DNA of 64,000 nucleotides from an uncultured Shimia sp. (GTDB taxonomy: Bacteria > Pseudomonadota > Alphaproteobacteria > Rhodobacterales > Rhodobacteraceae). Numbering within the stretch: the stretch's first letter is position 1; every line of letters begins with the position of its first letter. Below, piece after piece: positions 51,720-60,241 of the stretch. Under the pieces are notes generated by a model. That model saw only the letters and a program-made list of their open reading frames with translations. It was not told the origin of the DNA and ran no database searches. The position numbers were made by a program, and so were the translations under genes. The stretch lies in contig NZ_CANMJE010000003.1 of assembly GCF_947498095.1 (NCBI RefSeq), positions 434,001 through 498,000 of the forward strand. Reading direction: 5' to 3'.

Positions 51720-53417
51720 ATGATCTCTCGTCGCGATTTCCTTCAGGTTTCCATGGCAGCTTCGGCCATGGTGGGGGCCTCCGGTTTCGGCAACTGGTCC
51801 CGTCTGGCAGCGCAACAGTCGCTGACCCAAGACGACCTCTTGCAGTTCGATACCTACGGCAATGTTTCGTTGATCCACATCACCGATATTCATGCGCAGC
51901 TGAAGCCCATCTATTTCCGAGAGCCCGAGATCAACCTCGGTGTTGGCGAAGCCAATGGGCACGTCCCACACATCACCGGGGCCGATTTTCGCAAACTCTA
52001 TGGAATCGCCGATGGCTCTCCCAGTGCTTACGCGCTGACCTACAACGACTTTACATCGCTGGCGCAGACCTATGGCCGCGTTGGTGGGATGGATCGCGTG
52101 TCGACTGTGATCAATGCCATCCGAGCTGACCGACCAGACGCGCTGCTCTTGGACGGTGGCGACACATGGCACGGGTCCTACACCTGTCACCAGACCCAAG
52201 GTCAGGATGTGGTGAACGTCATGAACGCGTTGAAACCGGATGCGATGACGTTCCACTGGGAATTCACCCTAGGATCTGACCGGGTAAATGAAATCGTCGA
52301 AGGTCTTCCGTTTGCGGCACTCGGTCAGAACATCTTTGACGCTGAGTGGGATGAACCCGCCGAGTTGTTCAAGCCTTACAAGTTCTTTGAGCGTGGTGGC
52401 GTTAAGATCGCTGTCATCGGTCAGGCGTTTCCTTACATGCCCATCGCCAACCCGCGCTGGATGTTCCCCGAGTATTCGTTTGGTATTCGCGAAGAGAACA
52501 TGCAGGCTATGGTGGACGAAGTCCGCGGCATGGGCGCCGAACTGGTTGTCATGCTTTCGCACAACGGCTTTGACGTGGACAAAAAGATGGCAGGCCGTGT
52601 CCAAGGTCTCGACGTCATCCTGTCGGGTCACACCCACGACGCATTGCCCGAGCCGGTTCTGGTCGGTGAAACCATTGTTGTGGCCTCGGGCTCAAACGGC
52701 AAGTTCGTCAGCCGCGTTGATCTGGACGTGCGGGATGGCAAGATGATGGGCTTCCGCACCAAGTTGATCCCGATTTTCTCAGACGTCATCACCCCCGATC
52801 CCGTCATCACCAAGCTGATCGACGAACAACGCGCGCCTTACATCAATGAGCTGACCGAGGTGATCGGCAAATCAGACTCGCTCTTGTATCGTCGTGGCAA
52901 CTTTAACGGTACATGGGACGACCTGATCTGCGAGGCGCTCATTCAGGAACGTGACGCCGATATCTCCATGTCGCCCGGCGTACGCTGGGGGCCATCGATC
53001 CTGCCCGGTCAGGACATCACCCGTGAAGACATCTGGAACGTGACCTCGATGTCTTATGGAGAAGCCTATCGCACTGAAATGACAGGTGAATTCATCCATG
53101 TCATCCTCGAGGACGTGGCCGACAACCTGTTCAACACCGACCCCTATTATCAGCAGGGCGGCGACATGGTGCGCATCGGTGGCATGGGCTACAAGATCGA
53201 CATTTCCAAACCGCAGGGCAGCCGTATCAGCGACATGACCTTGCTTAAGACAGGCGAGAAGATCGACGCTGCCAAGACCTATCAGGTCGCTGGCTGGGCT
53301 TCGGTCAACGAAGGCACCGAAGGTCCGATGATCTGGGATGTCGTCGAAAGCTATATCCGCAAACAGGGCACCGTTTCGGTCGCCCCACACGAAAACGTAA
53401 AGGTTTCGGGCGTCTAA
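51720..53417 (+). CDS. soxB: SoxB, sulfate-releasing thiosulfohydrolase
   Basis: A 565-residue dimanganese hydrolase that frees sulfate from SoxY-bound sulfonate. It has a twin-arginine signal (SRRDFLQ), metal motifs ITDIHAQL (Asp56, His58), LLDGGDTWHGS, LSHNGFDVD and LSGHTHD, and the 5'-nucleotidase-like C-terminal domain. The usual GHWEFTYG block appears as FHWEFTLG. It starts its own unit after the soxA terminator. Confidence 0.96.
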   Translation: MISRRDFLQVSMAASAMVGASGFGNWSRLAAQQSLTQDDLLQFDTYGNVSLIHITDIHAQLKPIYFREPEINLGVGEANGHVPHITGADFRKLYGIADGSPSAYALTYNDFTSLAQTYGRVGGMDRVSTVINAIRADRPDALLLDGGDTWHGSYTCHQTQGQDVVNVMNALKPDAMTFHWEFTLGSDRVNEIVEGLPFAALGQNIFDAEWDEPAELFKPYKFFERGGVKIAVIGQAFPYMPIANPRWMFPEYSFGIREENMQAMVDEVRGMGAELVVMLSHNGFDVDKKMAGRVQGLDVILSGHTHDALPEPVLVGETIVVASGSNGKFVSRVDLDVRDGKMMGFRTKLIPIFSDVITPDPVITKLIDEQRAPYINELTEVIGKSDSLLYRRGNFNGTWDDLICEALIQERDADISMSPGVRWGPSILPGQDITREDIWNVTSMSYGEAYRTEMTGEFIHVILEDVADNLFNTDPYYQQGGDMVRIGGMGYKIDISKPQGSRISDMTLLKTGEKIDAAKTYQVAGWASVNEGTEGPMIWDVVESYIRKQGTVSVAPHENVKVSGV

Positions 53418-53461
53418 AAAGACGTCCCCGCGACCCTTTGACAGGTTAATCCAGAATATCG

Positions 53462-53479
53462 AATTCATTAAAATGAATT
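53462..53479. promoter_or_regulatory. candidate SoxR operator upstream of soxC
   Basis: AATTCAT-TAAA-ATGAATT, the same 7+4+7 palindrome as before soxX and soxB, 28 bases before the soxC ATG. A TTGACA (53438-53443) lies 18 bases upstream, but I see no good -10 at the right distance. Confidence 0.7.
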
Positions 53480-53507
53480 TGATGATGTATTGGGGAGAAA
53501 CAGCCAG

Positions 53508-54785
53508 ATGACAATGAGCTTCAAAGGCAAACCCTCGCGCCGTGCTTTCCTGAAGGGGGCGGTCGCCGCCACCGGAAGCATCGCGGGCGCCAGCATGGCG
53601 AACGCAGCCGGCGATCCGCTGATTACGCAAGTCCAGGAATGGGCGAGCGGCACCGGAGATGGCGTAGATGCCACACTATATGGAATGCCGATCCAATTCG
53701 AGTCGGATGTGATCCGTCGCAATGTTGAGTGGCTCACCGCCGACACGATCTCGTCGATCAACTTCACGCCGATCCACGCGCTCGACGGCACGATCACCCC
53801 GCAAGGCTGCGCGTTCGAGCGTCACCATTCGGGCGCGATTGAGCTGTCCAAGGCTGACTATCGTCTGATGATCAACGGTCTGGTCGATACCCCTCTGGTC
53901 TTTACCTACGAAGATCTTGAGCGGTTCCCGCGTGAGAACCACGTCTATTTCTGCGAATGTGCCGCCAACACCGGCATGGAATGGGCCGGTGCACAGTTGA
54001 ATGGTGCGCAATTCACCCACGGCATGATCCACAACATGGAATACTCTGGGATCCCGCTCCGCGCGCTCTTGGAAGAGGCCGGTCTAGACGCCGCAGGCGA
54101 CCTGAAAGACAAGTGGGTCTATGTCGAGGGTGCGGATGCCTCGTCGAACGGCCGCTCGATCCCGATGGAAAAAGCCCTGGACGACGTGCTGGTTGCGTTC
54201 AAAGCCAATGGTGAAGCCCTGCGTAAAGAGCACGGGTATCCAGTGCGCCTCGTCGTGCCCGGTTGGGAAGGCAACATGTGGATTAAGTGGCTGCGTCGCA
54301 TCGAAGTGACCACCCAAGCGATTGAAAGCCGTGAAGAAACCTCGAAATACACCGACACGCTCGAAGACGGCACAAGCCGCAAGTGGACCTGGGTTATGGA
54401 CGCCAAATCGGTTGTGACTTCGCCCAGCCCACAGGCTCCGATCAAGCACGGTCACGGCCCGTTGGTTATCACCGGCCTTGCGTGGTCTGGTCGCGGCTCC
54501 ATCACAGGCGTGGATGTCTCGATCGACGGTGGCAAGAATTGGCAAGAGGCACGGCTTGGTGCGCCCGGCACTGACAAGGCGCTCAGTCGCTTCTATCTCG
54601 ACATTGATTGGAACGGTGAAGAGATGTTCCTGCAGTCACGTGCACGAGACTCCAGCGGCTATGTTCAACCCTCGAAAGAGGAACTGCGCGAGGTGCGCGG
54701 GTTGAACTCGATCTATCACAACAACTGCATCCAGACATGGTGGGTTAAAGCAGACGGAGAGGCGGAAAATGTCGAAGTTTCTTAA
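53508..54785 (+). CDS. soxC: SoxC, molybdenum subunit of sulfane dehydrogenase
   Basis: A 425-residue protein of the sulfite-oxidase family with twin-arginine signal (SRRAFLKGA) and the molybdenum-ligating cysteine Cys151 in YFCECAANTGMEWAG. VPGWEGNMWIKWLRRIEV and the C-terminal dimerisation domain are present. With SoxD it removes six electrons from the SoxY-bound sulfane sulfur, so thiosulfate can go fully to sulfate without stored sulfur globules. ATG 53508 has GGGGAG 10 bases upstream. It overlaps soxD by 17 bases. Confidence 0.95.
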   Translation: MTMSFKGKPSRRAFLKGAVAATGSIAGASMANAAGDPLITQVQEWASGTGDGVDATLYGMPIQFESDVIRRNVEWLTADTISSINFTPIHALDGTITPQGCAFERHHSGAIELSKADYRLMINGLVDTPLVFTYEDLERFPRENHVYFCECAANTGMEWAGAQLNGAQFTHGMIHNMEYSGIPLRALLEEAGLDAAGDLKDKWVYVEGADASSNGRSIPMEKALDDVLVAFKANGEALRKEHGYPVRLVVPGWEGNMWIKWLRRIEVTTQAIESREETSKYTDTLEDGTSRKWTWVMDAKSVVTSPSPQAPIKHGHGPLVITGLAWSGRGSITGVDVSIDGGKNWQEARLGAPGTDKALSRFYLDIDWNGEEMFLQSRARDSSGYVQPSKEELREVRGLNSIYHNNCIQTWWVKADGEAENVEVS

Positions 54786-55827
54786 ACTTATCGCGGGAAC
54801 CACGCTGGCATCGACCTTGATTTCGGCCCCGGCAATGGCTGAAAAAATGGGCCTTGGCCGCGCGGCAACGCCGGATGAGATTGCCGCGTGGGACATTGAC
54901 GTGGCCCCGGACGGCACCGGTTTGCCTGTCGGCTCGGGCGACGTGTTCACCGGCGAAGAGGTCTTTGCCGAACATTGCGCGATCTGCCACGGCGACTTTG
55001 CCGAAGGCGTCGACAACTGGCCGAAACTCGCAGGCGGCGCGGACACGCTCGACCACGAGGATCCTCTGAAAACCGTCGGTTCTTACTGGCCGTATCTCTC
55101 GACCACATGGGACTATGTGAACCGCTCCATGCCATTCGGTGCCGCGCAAACCATGTCCACAGACGATGTCTATGCGATCGTGGCCTACATCCTTTACTCG
55201 AACGATCTTGTTGATGATGAGTTCGTTCTTTCGAACGAGAATTTCCTCGACGTGGAAATGCCCAACGCGAGCGGTTTCATCCTTGATGATCGCGAGACCT
55301 CTGAAGCGCATTTCTGGAAAGCCGAACCCTGCATGACCAATTGCAAGGACAGCGTCGAGATCACCATGCGCGCAGCTGTCTTGGACGTGACCCCGGATGA
55401 GGGCGGAACTGAAGAAGCCGCCGCCCCCGCCGAGGAGGCAGCTGCCGCACCTGCTTCTACCGAGGCTGCCGACGCAGCGGCCCCGGTAGAGCAGGCTGCA
55501 ATTGACCCTGAACTGATGAAAAAAGGTGAGAAGGTCTTTAAGAAATGCAAAGCCTGCCATCAGGTTGGCGAGGGTGCCAAATCTAAGACAGGTCCAATCC
55601 TGAACGGCATTGTCGGCGCGTCCGTCGGCGCAGTTGATGGATTCAAATACTCTAAGCCCATGAAAGGTTTGGCCGACTCTGGCGCGACCTGGACAGAAGA
55701 AGAACTGGCCGCCTTCCTTGCCAAGCCCAAGAAGTATCTAAAAGGGACCAAGATGTCTTTTGCCGGCTTGAAAAAGGAAGACGATATTGTCGCTGTTACG
55801 GCTTACCTGAAGAGCTTTCAGAACTAA
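54769..55827 (+). CDS. soxD: SoxD, dihaem cytochrome subunit of sulfane dehydrogenase
   Basis: A 352-residue protein with signal peptide (1-24) and two haem domains: CAICH at 70-74 and CKACH at 260-264, joined by an Ala/Pro/Glu-rich linker (about 212-246). Electrons pass from SoxC to SoxD. The C-terminal domain closely resembles the N-terminal domain of SoxE just downstream. Starts inside the 3' end of soxC. Confidence 0.94.
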   Translation: MSKFLKLIAGTTLASTLISAPAMAEKMGLGRAATPDEIAAWDIDVAPDGTGLPVGSGDVFTGEEVFAEHCAICHGDFAEGVDNWPKLAGGADTLDHEDPLKTVGSYWPYLSTTWDYVNRSMPFGAAQTMSTDDVYAIVAYILYSNDLVDDEFVLSNENFLDVEMPNASGFILDDRETSEAHFWKAEPCMTNCKDSVEITMRAAVLDVTPDEGGTEEAAAPAEEAAAAPASTEAADAAAPVEQAAIDPELMKKGEKVFKKCKACHQVGEGAKSKTGPILNGIVGASVGAVDGFKYSKPMKGLADSGATWTEEELAAFLAKPKKYLKGTKMSFAGLKKEDDIVAVTAYLKSFQN

Positions 55828-55830
55828 GCG

Positions 55831-56541
55831 ATGCGGCTTGCGATTTCGATCATAACACTCTGGGCGGCGCTGACAGGTGCCGCCCTTGGCGAAGAAAGTG
55901 CCGAGGCGATTGGGGATTCCGAGCGCGGCGCCAAGATGTTCAAGAAGTGCAAGTCGTGCCATCAGCTGGGTGACGGGGCCAAACACAAGATCGGGCCGCA
56001 CTTGAATGGCATTTTCTTTCGCCCTGCGGCGACGTTTGACGACTTTAAATACTCCAAAGGTATGTACGCGGCGCGCGAGGCGGGTCTTGTCTGGGACATT
56101 GATGGGCTGAGCCGGTTTATCGAAGACCCACGCGGCACGGTGCCGGGCACAAAGATGAGCTTTCACGGGCTGCCCAAGGAAAAAGATCGCTTTGATTTGC
56201 TGGCGTTCCTGCGCATCTATTCCGATAACCCACAAAACATCCCTGAAGCCGCGCCAACGGCAATCAAAGTTGAAGTCGAGTTGTCGCCTGAGATCCTGGC
56301 GATTGTTGGCGACCCAGATTACGGCGAATACCTCGCGACGGAATGCACGACCTGTCATCAATCCAGTGGGGATTTTGACGGTATTCCCGGCATTGTCGGC
56401 TGGCCGAACGAAGACTTTGTGATCGCCATGCATGCCTACAAGCTGAAAAAACGTGACCACCCGGTGATGCAGATGATGGCCGGACGTTTGGCAGATGACG
56501 AGATCGCGGCACTGGCCGCCTATTTCGGGAATTTGAATTAA
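55831..56541 (+). CDS. soxE: SoxE, dihaem c-type cytochrome
   Basis: A 236-residue periplasmic cytochrome with signal peptide (1-20), CKSCH at 40-44 and CTTCH at 172-176. The first domain is of the cytochrome c-550 type and near-identical in layout to the SoxD C-terminal domain; the second resembles the small cytochrome subunit of flavocytochrome c. It likely pairs with SoxF. It starts 3 bases after soxD. Confidence 0.93.
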   Translation: MRLAISIITLWAALTGAALGEESAEAIGDSERGAKMFKKCKSCHQLGDGAKHKIGPHLNGIFFRPAATFDDFKYSKGMYAAREAGLVWDIDGLSRFIEDPRGTVPGTKMSFHGLPKEKDRFDLLAFLRIYSDNPQNIPEAAPTAIKVEVELSPEILAIVGDPDYGEYLATECTTCHQSSGDFDGIPGIVGWPNEDFVIAMHAYKLKKRDHPVMQMMAGRLADDEIAALAAYFGNLN

Positions 56542-56577
56542 GCTCGCGAACTTTCATGATCAGGGGAGGAATGATCT

Positions 56578-57840
56578 ATGACTTTGAATCGACGTAATTT
56601 TCTAGGGGCAGGGGCCGCCGTTGCGGCATCGCTGTCTGCACCGATGGTATTGGGCGCCGGCAAGCCGCGTGTTGTTGTGATTGGCGGTGGCGCAGGTGGG
56701 GCAACAGCAGCGCGATACATCGCCAAAGGCTCCAAGGGGGCGATTGATGTCACCCTCGTGGAACCCAGCCGCACCTACTACACCTGCTTCTTCTCAAACC
56801 TCTATATCGGAGGCTTTCGTGAGTTGTCTTCGATAGCCCACAGCTACGGTAAACTGGCCTCGGACTATGGCATTAACGTGGTGCATGACTGGGCCATCGG
56901 CATTGACCGCGACGCCAAGACTGTCTCGCTCGCGGGCGGGGCCAAGCTGCCCTATGACCGACTGGTGCTGTCGCCAGGTATCGATTTTGTTGATGGCGCT
57001 GTCCCCGGCTGGGACGTCAGCAGCCAGAACAAGATGCCGCACGCCTATAAGGCCGGCTCGCAGACCGAACTGCTGAAAGCGCAGGTTGAGGCGATGCCCG
57101 AGGGCGGCACCTTTGCCATGGTCGCGCCACCCAACCCGTTCCGCTGCCCTCCTGGGCCATATGAGCGGGTTTCGATGATCGCGCACGTTCTGAAAGAAAA
57201 GAACCCAACAGCCAAGATCATCGTGGCCGACCCTAAGCCGAAGTTTTCAAAAATGGGGCTGTTCCAAGAAGGTTGGGCCAACCACTACGATGGTATGATC
57301 GATTGGATTGGTCAGGACTTTGGTGGTGACGTTGTCGAGGTAAATGCGGACGAGATGACTGTTAGCATTGACGGTGAAGTGACCAAGGTCGACGCCTGCA
57401 ACGTGATCCCAGCCATGAAAGCCGGTAAAATCTGTGAAATGGCCAGCATCACCGAGGGCAACTGGGCTCCGGTCATTGGTCACACGATGCAGAGCCGCAT
57501 TGACGAGAACATCCACGTATTGGGCGATGCCTGCGCGCAGGGTGACATGCCGAAATCTGGTTTCTCGGCCAACTCTCAGGCCAAGGTGGCCGCGATGGCG
57601 ATCCGTGGCGCTCTGACCGGCTCCAAAGTATTCCCTGCCAAATTCTCGAACACGTGCTGGTCGCTCATCGACACTGACGACGGTGTCAAAGTGGGCGCGA
57701 CTTACGAGGCCACGGACGAAAAGATTGCCAAGGTTGATGGTTTCATTTCGCAAACCGGTGAAAGTGGGGATCTGCGCAAGCAAACCTTCGAGGAATCAGT
57801 TGGTTGGTATGCAGGGATTACATCCGACATGTTCGGCTGA
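56578..57840 (+). CDS. soxF: SoxF, FAD-dependent sulfide dehydrogenase flavoprotein
   Basis: A 420-residue flavoprotein homologous to the large subunit of flavocytochrome c sulfide dehydrogenase. It has a twin-arginine signal (NRRNFLG), the FAD dinucleotide motif VVVIGGGAGGATAARYI, and the likely redox cysteines in YYTCFFSNLYIGG and FSNTCWSLI. With SoxE it can oxidise sulfide. GGGGAGG precedes ATG 56578. A strong terminator follows. Confidence 0.94.
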   Translation: MTLNRRNFLGAGAAVAASLSAPMVLGAGKPRVVVIGGGAGGATAARYIAKGSKGAIDVTLVEPSRTYYTCFFSNLYIGGFRELSSIAHSYGKLASDYGINVVHDWAIGIDRDAKTVSLAGGAKLPYDRLVLSPGIDFVDGAVPGWDVSSQNKMPHAYKAGSQTELLKAQVEAMPEGGTFAMVAPPNPFRCPPGPYERVSMIAHVLKEKNPTAKIIVADPKPKFSKMGLFQEGWANHYDGMIDWIGQDFGGDVVEVNADEMTVSIDGEVTKVDACNVIPAMKAGKICEMASITEGNWAPVIGHTMQSRIDENIHVLGDACAQGDMPKSGFSANSQAKVAAMAIRGALTGSKVFPAKFSNTCWSLIDTDDGVKVGATYEATDEKIAKVDGFISQTGESGDLRKQTFEESVGWYAGITSDMFG

Positions 57841-57866
57841 TCCCAGCGAAACAGTTTACTCCCTCT

Positions 57867-57892
57867 GGGTCGCCCTCGGGCGGCCCTTTTTT
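57867..57892 (+). terminator. intrinsic terminator after soxF
   Basis: GGGTCGCC (57867-57874), loop CTCG, GGCGGCCC (57879-57886; one G-U pair), then TTTTTT. Closes the soxCDEF unit. Confidence 0.88.
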
Positions 57893-57999
57893 GCATTCGG
57901 ATTGTGCGCGATCAATCCGCAACCACAGGTCTGATGACCACGAGGATGAACTGGGTCGCACCGAAACCCATCTGCAAATTGGTTTCTGCTCAGCCGAAG

Positions 58000-58794
58000 T
58001 TAATTTGGAACAGTCTGGATGAGGGCAGTTCTAACCGCACGGCGATAGGTGCGGCCTATTGGTAATTCGCGACCGTCTTGCAAAACCACAACGCTGCCCC
58101 CACCGCGAGACCTGAGGGCTTTGATTGCGCCGCGTGATACCCACCACGACCGATGTACCCGCAGGCCATAGTCGCCTAAGGCGTCTGATGCGTCTTGCAG
58201 CCCGGTCCGGATCAGGGTCTCGCCCAGTTTTGTTTCGGCTTTGACATAGTGATCCTGAGCTTGAAGAAGGATCAGATCGCGCCCCAAATAACCCGGCAAT
58301 TGTTCAAGCCATGACGGTGTGGACTTGTGATCCAACTCTTTTACTGGCGTGACGTCGTTTGGCCCAAGATGCTCGGACAAAACTGCGACAATGACCGAGA
58401 TGACCCCGACAAATGGAAAAAGGCGAAACAATTCGTCCCAGAACTGCGCAGACCCGGTCAAACTGTGAAAGCCTGCCAGCCATGCAGCGACAGGAGCACT
58501 TGCGACCGTGGCGCCGATTGCGAGGCTGAATGTGTTCCCAATGCCAATGCGTTCAGCCAAGGTGGCCGTGGCGAAAGAGACTGCATAGCCGATCCAGAAT
58601 GTCGTTCCCACAATGATCAGCCAATAGGCGCTACGTTCCAGTAGGGTCATGCTGTCAAAAGTACCGAAAGGGCCGGTCAGGCCAATCAACAAGCCGACAC
58701 CAAACAACCCAAACCAGACCCACCGTTGGCAGGCAAGGGCATAGACCTCATGACATGTCTCAGCGAAAATGCTGTCGTTCGCGACTTTTGTCAT
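58000..58794 (-). CDS. membrane-bound LytTR-family DNA-binding regulator
   Basis: A 264-residue protein with three or four N-terminal membrane helices (about 25-150) and a C-terminal LytTR DNA-binding domain (about 165-264: DLILLQAQDHYVKAETKLGETLIRTGLQDASDAL and LRVHRSWWVSRGAIKALR). Such membrane LytTR regulators act without a separate kinase. Target and signal are unknown. It is convergent with soxF and outside the sox transcripts. Confidence 0.87.
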   Translation of the reverse strand: MTKVANDSIFAETCHEVYALACQRWVWFGLFGVGLLIGLTGPFGTFDSMTLLERSAYWLIIVGTTFWIGYAVSFATATLAERIGIGNTFSLAIGATVASAPVAAWLAGFHSLTGSAQFWDELFRLFPFVGVISVIVAVLSEHLGPNDVTPVKELDHKSTPSWLEQLPGYLGRDLILLQAQDHYVKAETKLGETLIRTGLQDASDALGDYGLRVHRSWWVSRGAIKALRSRGGGSVVVLQDGRELPIGRTYRRAVRTALIQTVPN

Positions 58795-58959
58795 GTCGTT
58801 GGCGCCAATCCCATTTCCCTAACTCGAACCTGAGAGTAGCGGGTTGCAAAACTACCCGCAACGCGACGGTGCACGGCCGGAAGCGATCGAGATGCTCACA
58901 ACTCAGGTTTCTTTCCATTGCGCGTCGTCAGAAACACTTGACCCAATCAGGAGACTATT

Positions 58960-59295
58960 GTGCCAACTCACTACCTTTACCTCCTTGCCTCTGTCATTGC
59001 CGAGGCAATCGGTTATTCAGCGCTCAATGCCAGCGCGCAGTTCAGTAAGCTTTTGCCTTCGCTTCTCGTGTTCGCAGGCTTCGCAGGATCTTTCTATTTC
59101 CTGACTTTAGCGCTCAAATATATGCCACTGGGAATAACTTATGCGCTGGCATCAGGATTGGGCATCGTCTTTGTTGCCTTGGCTGGCGTCATTGTTTTTG
59201 GCCAACGTCTTGACCTGGCAGGAATTGCCGGGCTCTCTTTGATTATTGCAGGAATGGTGGTTATCAACGCATTTTCTGATCTGGCAGTGCACTAG
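58960..59295 (+). CDS. small multidrug resistance (SMR/EmrE-type) transporter
   Basis: A 111-residue protein with four helices of the SMR family. Glu15 in LLASVIAEAIGYSAL corresponds to the essential Glu14 of EmrE, and YMPLGITYALASGLGIVFVALAGVIVFGQRL matches the family core. It is probably a dual-topology dimer exporting cationic compounds or guanidinium-like metabolites. The start is GTG at 58960 with AGGAG 6 bases upstream. Confidence 0.88.
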   Translation: MPTHYLYLLASVIAEAIGYSALNASAQFSKLLPSLLVFAGFAGSFYFLTLALKYMPLGITYALASGLGIVFVALAGVIVFGQRLDLAGIAGLSLIIAGMVVINAFSDLAVH

Positions 59296-59390
59296 AAGTT
59301 CTTAACATCATCATTTTCCAACTTTCCCTTTTGCAGCTCAGCAGGGAAGTGGTCGGTCTTGCCGCTATCGTTCAGTCGGACATTGTTCAT
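59292..59390 (-). CDS. possible small protein of 32 residues
   Basis: A short open frame (MNNVRLNDSGKTDHFPAELQ and 12 more residues) with a good ribosome site, GGAG 5 bases before the ATG. It is hydrophilic and charged, with no family I recognise. It lies in the 190-base spacer between the SMR gene and clpP and overlaps the SMR stop by 4 bases tail-to-tail. It could be chance or a decayed gene end. Confidence 0.3.
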   Translation of the reverse strand: MNNVRLNDSGKTDHFPAELQKGKLENDDVKNF

Positions 59391-59406
59391 ATTTTCTCCG
59401 GCTGCC

Positions 59407-59436
59407 CTTGCAGCCCCTCTAGGGCAATACTAAGAC
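59407..59436 (+). promoter_or_regulatory. candidate clpP promoter, possibly heat-shock sigma-32 type
   Basis: CCCTTGCAG (CTTG at 59407-59410) is followed 17 bases after TTGCAG by TAAGAC (59431-59436). The CCCTTG start resembles the -35 of sigma-32 promoters, which would suit a protease gene. An inverted repeat CCTCTA...TAGAGG spans the -10. Confidence 0.35.
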
Positions 59437-59486
59437 TCTCTTAGAGGCTTTGGCCTATGGATGACGCGAACAACAGGCAGGCGGAT

Positions 59487-60119
59487 ATGAACGACCCAAT
59501 CGACACATATATGAACACCCTCGTTCCCATGGTGGTTGAACAAACCAGCCGGGGAGAGCGGGCCTACGATATTTTCTCGCGTCTTTTGAAAGAACGCATC
59601 ATTTTCCTCAACGGTCCGGTGCATGACGGCATGTCGTCGCTGATCGTGGCGCAGCTGTTGCACCTTGAGGCGGAGAATCCCTCGAAAGAGATTTCGATGT
59701 ACATCAACTCGCCCGGTGGCGTGGTGACGTCCGGTCTCTCGATCTATGACACAATGCAATACATCAAACCCAAGGTCTCGACCCTGGTGATTGGTCAGGC
59801 GGCGTCGATGGGCTCTCTTTTGTTGACCGCAGGCGAGCAAGGCATGCGTTTCTCGCTGCCCAATTCCCGCGTCATGGTGCACCAGCCTTCGGGCGGCTAT
59901 CAGGGTCAGGCTACGGATATCATGATCCACGCCCAGGAAACCCAGAAGCTGAAGGATCGTTTGAACGAGATCTACGTCAAACACACCGGTCAGAAGATGA
60001 AAGCGGTGGTTGACGCTCTTGAACGCGACAACTTCATGTCCCCGGAAGAAGCCAAGGACTGGGGCCTCATCGATGAGATCGTCGAGAGCCGCGCCAAAGG
60101 CGACGACGAAGAGAGCTGA
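59487..60119 (+). CDS. clpP: ClpP, ATP-dependent Clp protease proteolytic subunit
   Basis: A 210-residue serine peptidase forming the 14-mer chamber fed by ClpX. The catalytic Ser is in [12 protein letters not shown], His in [15 protein letters not shown], with the Asp in the C-terminal part. I chose ATG 59487 ([10 protein letters not shown]), which matches the N-terminus of related ClpP; an in-frame ATG at 59457 with GAGG 9 bases upstream would add ten residues. clpX follows after 122 bases. Confidence 0.95.
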   Translation: MNDPIDTYMNTLVPMVVEQTSRGERAYDIFSRLLKERIIFLNGPVHDGMSSLIVAQLLHLEAENPSKEISMYINSPGGVVTSGLSIYDTMQYIKPKVSTLVIGQAASMGSLLLTAGEQGMRFSLPNSRVMVHQPSGGYQGQATDIMIHAQETQKLKDRLNEIYVKHTGQKMKAVVDALERDNFMSPEEAKDWGLIDEIVESRAKGDDEES

Positions 60120-60126
60120 CAAGCTC

Positions 60127-60158
60127 GTGCCCCGGCGTGATCGCGTTCGGGGCACTTT
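60127..60158 (+). terminator. hairpin between clpP and clpX
   Basis: GTGCCCCG (60127-60134) pairs perfectly with CGGGGCAC (60148-60155), followed by TTT. The short U-run suggests an attenuator or partial terminator that would lower clpX relative to clpP. Confidence 0.5.
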
Positions 60159-60241
60159 CCACATTGTACTCGGTTTGTGGCTGGCCTAAGCTGACCGGGA
60201 CAGGGCGGCCCAGACGATATTCGGAGGCCTGAAAGGACGAC

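Noticed and set aside
53438-53443. TTGACA as -35 of a soxC promoter
   Set aside because: No acceptable -10 at 16-18 bases; the hexamer may be chance.
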